From JBOHHR01 sp050740975 (lineage in GTDB: Bacteria > Pseudomonadota > Gammaproteobacteria > JBOHHR01): a stretch of 8,736 nt of DNA. Both the position numbers and the translations under genes were made by a program. The notes beneath the pieces were generated by a model. That model saw only the letters and a program-made list of their open reading frames with translations. It searched no databases and had not been told where the DNA came from. The stretch is from the NCBI GenBank assembly GCA_050740975.1, contig JBOIEE010000080.1:1-8736 (forward strand), read 5' to 3'. Positions 5,470 through 8,736 of this stretch are shown here, in pieces (position 1 is the stretch's first letter; every line of letters begins with the position of its first letter).

Positions 5470-6519
5470 CTACTCCAAGTCTTTCTCCCGAACTGGGTCG
5501 CCAGCACTTAAATCCTGACGTAGCCGTCGCCCGACACACATCAACAAATGGGAGGCCAAAAAACCATCCAACGGCTTTCTCGTTTCCAGGTCCTCGCGGG
5601 CCAGAATTGTGCCGGCTACGACGTCCCGTGAAGCGACCACGCCCTGAAGAAACAAGGCACGAATAGGCTCTAAGGATTGAGCCACGCAATCCTTGTCTAG
5701 TGGATTGGCTATTGCGCGCTCGACGAATCGAACACCGGTTACCATTTCTCGTAGTTCCGGGGAAGTCACAGAGGCTGGGACATCGGGGCCAAACGCCTCC
5801 CTGGAGAACGCTATGTGAACTTCGATTATGTTAGCTCCAAGAGCTGCAGCGGCGATGCCCGCGTACATCGTGCCCGAGTGATCGGACAAGCCTACAGGGC
5901 ACCGATATCTGTCTCGAAAAAAATCAAGGAGATTCAGGCCGAGTTTTTCTGGTGGGCAAGGATACTTCGCCGTCGACTGCATGACGGCCACGGGGATACC
6001 ACGGCTTGCGAAGACCCGAACTGCCTCATCGATCTCTTTCAGGTAGCTCAGTCCCGTCGAAAGGATCACCGGCAGTCTCGTCTTTGCGATACGCTCAAGA
6101 AGGGGTAGGTTTGTCACCTCTCCTGACGGTATCTTCCATACCGGCATATCAACTCGCTCGAGAAGCTCTACAGCTGTAATCGAAAATGGTGAGCTGTAGA
6201 ATAAGAGCCTCCGTGCGCGTGCATGGTCACGTAGCTCTATCCACTGCTCTTCAGTAAACGCTGTTCTTACCCAGTAGGCAAAACGGGTTCGATCTTGCGA
6301 ACTCAGGGGAACCCTAGACCGCTCCCTCGGCGAGCTCTCGGCATCGGCAATGTGAGTCTGAAACTTGATAGCATCCACCCCGGCGGCCGCCGCGAGGTCT
6401 ATGAACGCGTGCGCAGAACCTACACTGCCATCGTGCGCAAGAGCCACTTCTGCGACGATGAAACAAGGCTGGCCCGCCCCAATACTGCGGTCCTCTATTT
6501 CCAGCGTAGGCGGCTGCAT
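5470..6519 (-). CDS. NeuB/SpsE-family nonulosonic (sialic) acid synthase with SAF domain
   Basis: Condenses phosphoenolpyruvate with an N-acyl hexosamine (ManNAc or a relative) to make a nine-carbon sialic-type acid for surface glycans. 349 residues from the ATG of MQPPTLEIEDRS, the usual family length (about 345). TIM-barrel motifs: FIVAEVALAHDGS (20-32, cf. AEIGxNHNG), KFQT (52-55), SSPFS (109-113), WKIPSGEVTNLPLLE (128-142), ILSTG (152-156), GLSDHSG (210-216) and IEVHIAFSREAFGPD (232-246). His214 and His235 correspond to the two metal-binding histidines of meningococcal NeuB (His215, His236). A C-terminal antifreeze-like SAF domain spans about 290-349 (VVASRDVVAGTILAREDL). The frame stays open to 6831, but those 104 codons overlap the upstream gene. 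The start overlaps that gene by 25 bases, suggesting translational coupling. Whether the product is Neu5Ac, legionaminic or pseudaminic acid cannot be read; no CMP-transferase (neuA) or epimerase (neuC) is in view. Confidence 0.92.
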   Translation of the reverse strand: MQPPTLEIEDRSIGAGQPCFIVAEVALAHDGSVGSAHAFIDLAAAAGVDAIKFQTHIADAESSPRERSRVPLSSQDRTRFAYWVRTAFTEEQWIELRDHARARRLLFYSSPFSITAVELLERVDMPVWKIPSGEVTNLPLLERIAKTRLPVILSTGLSYLKEIDEAVRVFASRGIPVAVMQSTAKYPCPPEKLGLNLLDFFRDRYRCPVGLSDHSGTMYAGIAAAALGANIIEVHIAFSREAFGPDVPASVTSPELREMVTGVRFVERAIANPLDKDCVAQSLEPIRALFLQGVVASRDVVAGTILAREDLETRKPLDGFLASHLLMCVGRRLRQDLSAGDPVREKDLE

Positions 6520-7253
6520 ATCTTCAACACTGACTGCGGGAGGCACGCGCAGGATCCCCGGAGTTCGGGGGTGGACCTGCCCCACTTCTCCAGATATTTC
6601 TCCACTTGCGCGGGCGTGAGTTGCGCCATCTCGTACCACCGTACTGTCTGTCGAACAGGCGCCAATTTCGCCTCTCTCGTCTGCCACAGAAGAAACGCTG
6701 TCAAGCCGAGTATTTCTATAGCTGCAGCTGCCAGCAACCAACACCGATATTTTATGCTCAGGCATCCCGCAACAGCGAGCATCCACAAAAGCCCGAAAAA
6801 AGCTATAAGCACGAGCACGAAAATCCAACACATCTTTCCAATATAGGTGATACGTTTGGGGGGCTCACCCTCTTTTTTTGCAACCTTTTTTGCAACCTTC
6901 TCAATCCTATTCCAGGCATGCCAACCGATGTCTCTGGTATCCCCTCCCTTTTGCGCACCGGGATCCCCGTGGAACACAGTCAGGAAGCCTCCGAGCCGGT
7001 CCGCGGCGCGCTCGAACGTTAGCGCCGACCAGGACTCGAGCATTGCGATCCCTGCGGCCACAACCGAAAGTAAAAGAAGTGCTCCGAACTTCAGTTCAGT
7101 GGACAACACCTTGTTCGCCAGCTCCGCATTCGCCCAAAGAAATGCTGCTACGGCCGCGATCTCGATTAAACCGAATCGCCACGCCCTGTAAGCCCGCTCG
7201 GACAAAGACAGCATTTCTGTCCTTAAGGTGTCATACTCCTCTTTTGTTGCCAT
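6495..7253 (-). CDS. Conserved hypothetical membrane protein, four TM helices with cytoplasmic loop
   Basis: 252 residues from the ATG of MATKEEYDTLRTEML. The frame allows ATGs at 7277 and 7289, but a promoter at 7285-7312 would put the transcript start near 7278, and no ribosome site precedes 7289. Numbered from 7253, a polar N-terminal helix (EEYDTLRTEMLSLSERAYR, 5-23) precedes membrane helices at about 29-44 and 56-74. A long soluble loop (75-138) with a VAKKVAKK repeat follows, then helices at about 141-164 and 171-190 and a soluble C-terminal tail. From memory the (K)EYxxLRxEI opening followed by a TM pair recalls a family of uncharacterised membrane proteins. The 2TM SLATT-type effectors are another possible comparison, but I see no decisive motif. 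It is the first gene of the minus-strand block and ends inside the start of neuB. Confidence 0.75.
   Translation of the reverse strand: MATKEEYDTLRTEMLSLSERAYRAWRFGLIEIAAVAAFLWANAELANKVLSTELKFGALLLLSVVAAGIAMLESWSALTFERAADRLGGFLTVFHGDPGAQKGGDTRDIGWHAWNRIEKVAKKVAKKEGEPPKRITYIGKMCWIFVLVLIAFFGLLWMLAVAGCLSIKYRCWLLAAAAIEILGLTAFLLWQTREAKLAPVRQTVRWYEMAQLTPAQVEKYLEKWGRSTPELRGSCACLPQSVLKICSRLRWK
6874..6897 (-). repeat. Tandem 12-base repeat encoding VAKK-VAKK
   Basis: Two exact copies of TTTTTTGCAACC (plus-strand reading) inside the loop of the four-TM gene, adjoining a run of seven T. This is a likely slippage site: unit gain or loss keeps the frame (12 bases), whereas single-base slippage in the T run would break the gene. 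Confidence 0.7.
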
Positions 7254-7284
7254 CGTGCAGGTTTCGATCCTCTTCATCGTTTTC

Positions 7285-7312
7285 GGCATACAGCGGATAG
7301 CGTTGTTGTCAA
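7285..7312 (-). promoter_or_regulatory. Candidate sigma70 promoter of the minus-strand block
   Basis: On the minus strand a perfect TTGACA (-35, 7307-7312) is followed after 16 bases by TATGCC (-10, 7285-7290, only 3/6). The predicted start near 7278 gives a leader of about 25 bases to the ATG at 7253, with GAGG in the leader though rather far (about 15 bases) from the ATG. The excellent -35 and weak -10 suggest either a regulated promoter or coincidence. Confidence 0.4.
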
Positions 7313-7662
7313 CACACTTCGCAGACGGCCGCGTTCTTTCCTTCGTTTTTCTGTACGTTCATCGAGGCAGATAACGATTAGTTAAGCATCACGCCCTTGA
7401 GCGAAAAAACAACACCGTGCTTCCCGATTCTCGGTACCGACCGAAGCCCCTGGGGGTGATGCTTCAACGGATTGTTGGACAGGCCCGCCCCGAAGGTGGG
7501 CTATGGAGTTCGAAGGCGTGTGGTTGGTTTGGATCACGGCCACGGAGCCCCCCCGGCGCAGCGTTCTTAGGCCAAGAAGTATATATAATGCCTCTTGGCA
7601 CGGAAGGAGCAAAAAGTATAGTACGTTATAATTCTCTTATCCCATAGTCTAGGCGTGAAACT
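7290..7662. other. Intergenic region, inverted repeats and AT-rich -10-like boxes
   Basis: About 373 bases without a convincing gene. Both strands have short open frames, but their translations are Arg/Pro/Ser-rich with no ribosome site. Visible structures are the promoter candidate of the minus-strand block, an inverted repeat at 7381-7468, and a hairpin GCCCGCC/GGTGGGC (7483-7501, one G-T pair). There are also two TATAAT boxes (7584-7589 and 7627-7632) that lack recognisable -35 partners. No tRNA-like fold or DnaA-box cluster was seen. Confidence 0.55.
7381..7468. repeat. Inverted repeat with 16-17-base arms around 55 bases
   Basis: GTTAAGCATCACGCCC (7381-7396) and the reverse complement of 7452-7468 (GTTGAAGCATCACCCCC) agree except for one indel and one substitution, with a perfect nine-base core AAGCATCAC. 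This could be a small non-autonomous element remnant, a paired operator or a long hairpin. No flanking direct duplication was recognised. Confidence 0.5.
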
Positions 7663-7890
7663 ATGCGACAGGAATATGCTACCGCACTTGCGAAGCTTAG
7701 TTTCTACCGGAAAACGCCAGCACGGCAGCGGCGCGATGCCCCCGTGGACCGAGGCACTCTGAGGGCTATCCTTCGCCAGGCAAACCTAACGGGCGATGAG
7801 CTTACCCAAGCTCTTGTAGCTGCCATAGCCCAGTGGCGGCGGATCTCGCTACTCTGGGGCGACCCGGGGCGCCTGCTCACGTTTGGTTGA
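7663..7890 (+). CDS. Possible small protein of unknown function before atpI
   Basis: 75 codons starting MRQEYATALAKLSFYRK, with a helical-looking second half (DRGTLRAILRQANLTGDELTQALVAAIAQWRRI). No domain, signal or membrane segment is recognised. The ribosome site is weak (AGG nine bases before the ATG). A TATAAT at 7627-7632 could serve it but lacks a -35. Its stop codon overlaps the -35 box of the atpI promoter. It could be a genuine short gene, a remnant, or chance in GC-rich DNA. Confidence 0.35.
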   Translation: MRQEYATALAKLSFYRKTPARQRRDAPVDRGTLRAILRQANLTGDELTQALVAAIAQWRRISLLWGDPGRLLTFG

Positions 7891-7915
7891 TCGGGTAAAG
7901 CAGAGTGTCTATACT
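7887..7915 (+). promoter_or_regulatory. Sigma70-type promoter of the ATP synthase operon
   Basis: TTGATC (7887-7892, 4/6), exactly 17 bases, TATACT (7910-7915, 5/6). Predicted transcription start is about 7922, giving a leader of some 20 bases to the ATG at 7943. This is the best-formed promoter in the window and excludes the in-frame TTG at 7883 as an atpI start. Confidence 0.65.
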
Positions 7916-7942
7916 CGCATTTTCGCTGCGATACGGTATCGG

Positions 7943-8395
7943 ATGGAAAACCCCACAATGGGTGGCGCAGCGGATCCCAGGGTTCAGCAACGGGGGCTGA
8001 CAGGCAAAAATAGCCGTGCACAGGCGCTGCCGGGCCATGAAAAGATCGCCTATAGAATCGTTGCCGCGCAAGCCCTGGTTACCGTTGTACTTGCGTTGCT
8101 ATTGCTGGGGATAAGCGGCGGACGGTCGGCCTATTCGGCGCTGGTGGGAGGGCTGGTCAGTGTATTCTCGAATTTTTATCTAGCGGCGAAACTGTTTCGT
8201 TTCGAGCGCGGTGCGGCGCCCGCCAGCATAGTGCGGGCGTTTTATATCGGGGAAGGCATCAAAATCCTGATCACGGCGGCCTCGTTTGTTGTTATTTTTG
8301 CCGTGTTGGACACGGAAGCGTTGTATGTGTTGCTGACTTATGGCGCGACATTACTGGTCTACTGGTTCGCACTGATCGCGACGCCATCGAAATAG
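7943..8395 (+). CDS. atpI: ATP synthase subunit I (AtpI)
   Basis: Small membrane protein encoded first in atp operons, thought to help assemble the F0 c-ring and not part of the finished enzyme. 150 residues from the ATG of MENPTMGGAADP; a second ATG at 7958 is possible. The frame is open back to a TTG at 7883, but that lies before the predicted transcript start. A polar N-terminus (1-33) is followed by four membrane helices at about 38-56, 62-82, 106-121 and 127-146. Features shared with E. coli AtpI are YSALVGGLVSVFSNFYLA (64-81) and the FYIGEGIKILI segment (100-110). The N-terminal extension is somewhat longer than in E. coli (about 126 residues in total). The stop lies six bases before atpB, as expected within this operon. 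Confidence 0.93.
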   Translation: MENPTMGGAADPRVQQRGLTGKNSRAQALPGHEKIAYRIVAAQALVTVVLALLLLGISGGRSAYSALVGGLVSVFSNFYLAAKLFRFERGAAPASIVRAFYIGEGIKILITAASFVVIFAVLDTEALYVLLTYGATLLVYWFALIATPSK

Positions 8396-8401
8396 CAAGA
8401 G

Positions 8402-8736
8402 ATGACTGCCGAGAAGCATGAAGGTCCCGCCAACGCGACCGAATACATCGTCCACCACCTGACCAACCTTAAGACAGGGGAGGGGTTTTGGACCTTTCAT
8501 CTCGACACCCTGTTTTTCTCTGTCGCCTTGGGCCTCTTTTTCGCGGTTCTTTTTCGTTACGTCGCGAAGCGCGCGACTTCCGGCGTTCCCGGCCGGCTGC
8601 AAAACTTCATCGAGATCTTGGTCGGGTTTGTCGATCAACAGGTTAAAGATTCCTTCCACGGCAAAAGCAGGCTCATCGCCCCACTCGCGCTCACCATCTT
8701 CGTGTGGGTGTTTTCGATGAATTTTATGGACCTGCT
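8402..8736 (+). CDS. atpB: F0F1 ATP synthase subunit a (AtpB), N-terminal part
   Basis: Subunit a forms the two proton half-channels of F0 beside the c-ring in the inner membrane. 111 codons are present before the right edge, about 40% of the protein. They start MTAEKHEGPANATEYIVHH, then LTNLKTGEGFWTFHLDTLF, a first membrane helix (about 38-52), the FRYVAKRATSGVPGRLQNFIE linker, VDQQVKDSFHGKSRLIAPLALTIFVWVF, and MNFMDLL at the edge. All are typical of beta/gamma-proteobacterial AtpB. The essential channel Arg lies further downstream, outside the window. AAGAG abuts the ATG with almost no spacing, and translation is probably coupled to atpI, which ends six bases earlier. Confidence 0.97.
   Translation, partial: MTAEKHEGPANATEYIVHHLTNLKTGEGFWTFHLDTLFFSVALGLFFAVLFRYVAKRATSGVPGRLQNFIEILVGFVDQQVKDSFHGKSRLIAPLALTIFVWVFSMNFMDL

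Noticed and set aside
6520..6831. 104-codon N-terminal extension of the neuB frame
   Set aside because: It overlaps the upstream membrane protein gene, lacks NeuB-like sequence, and the family normally begins about where MQPPTLEIEDRS starts.
7382..7647. Short ORFs of about 76 codons on both strands
   Set aside because: They overlap each other, have no good ribosome sites and no recognisable protein features.

Overview
The window looks like a chromosomal segment of a moderately GC-rich proteobacterium, most likely Gamma- or Betaproteobacteria. The support is the F0 subunit a N-terminus (TEYIVHHLTNL followed by GFWTFHLDTLFFS), AtpI directly before AtpB, a short DgkA close to the E. coli type, and ThiL and MnmG of the usual proteobacterial kind. 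I cannot name a genus.

Layout, left to right. Positions 1-322: 5' part of mnmG (tRNA wobble-uridine modification), minus strand, running off the left edge. Positions 323-639: no gene; two small inverted repeats. Positions 640-1047: a small exported His/Gly/Phe-repeat protein, minus strand. Positions 1101-1646: a gamma-class carbonic anhydrase-like beta-helix protein, minus strand. It is divergent from dgkA (1834-2247), which is followed by thiL (2389-3348), both plus strand. Positions 3628-4053: an unrecognised 141-residue protein with a helical N-terminal half and a probably beta-rich C-terminal half. Positions 4054-4368: non-coding, between convergent genes.

Positions 4369-7289 hold a compact minus-strand block of four genes. 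In transcription order they are a four-TM membrane protein, a NeuB/SpsE-type nonulosonic (sialic) acid synthase that overlaps it by 25 bases, a four-TM conserved membrane protein whose start codon lies in the loop of a REP-like palindrome, and a two-TM protein with a bacterial PH-like domain. A good -35 box (TTGACA) lies at the head of the block. This looks like an accessory insertion between core genes.

Positions 7290-7662: no convincing gene; a pair of inverted repeats and AT-rich -10-like boxes. A weak 75-codon ORF follows. A well-formed sigma70-type promoter at 7887-7915 then leads into atpI and atpB, the head of the F1F0 ATP synthase operon, which runs off the right edge.

Functionally this is housekeeping DNA (tRNA modification, thiamine diphosphate synthesis, lipid recycling, ATP synthase) with accessory envelope-related genes between. 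mnmG and atpI, usually neighbours pointing the same way, here point away from each other about 7.6 kb apart, so the interval resembles a rearrangement or insertion site. I found no clear undescribed defence or mobile system. The oddest items are the His-repeat exported protein, the lone neuB coupled to a membrane protein, and the palindrome that supplies a start codon.
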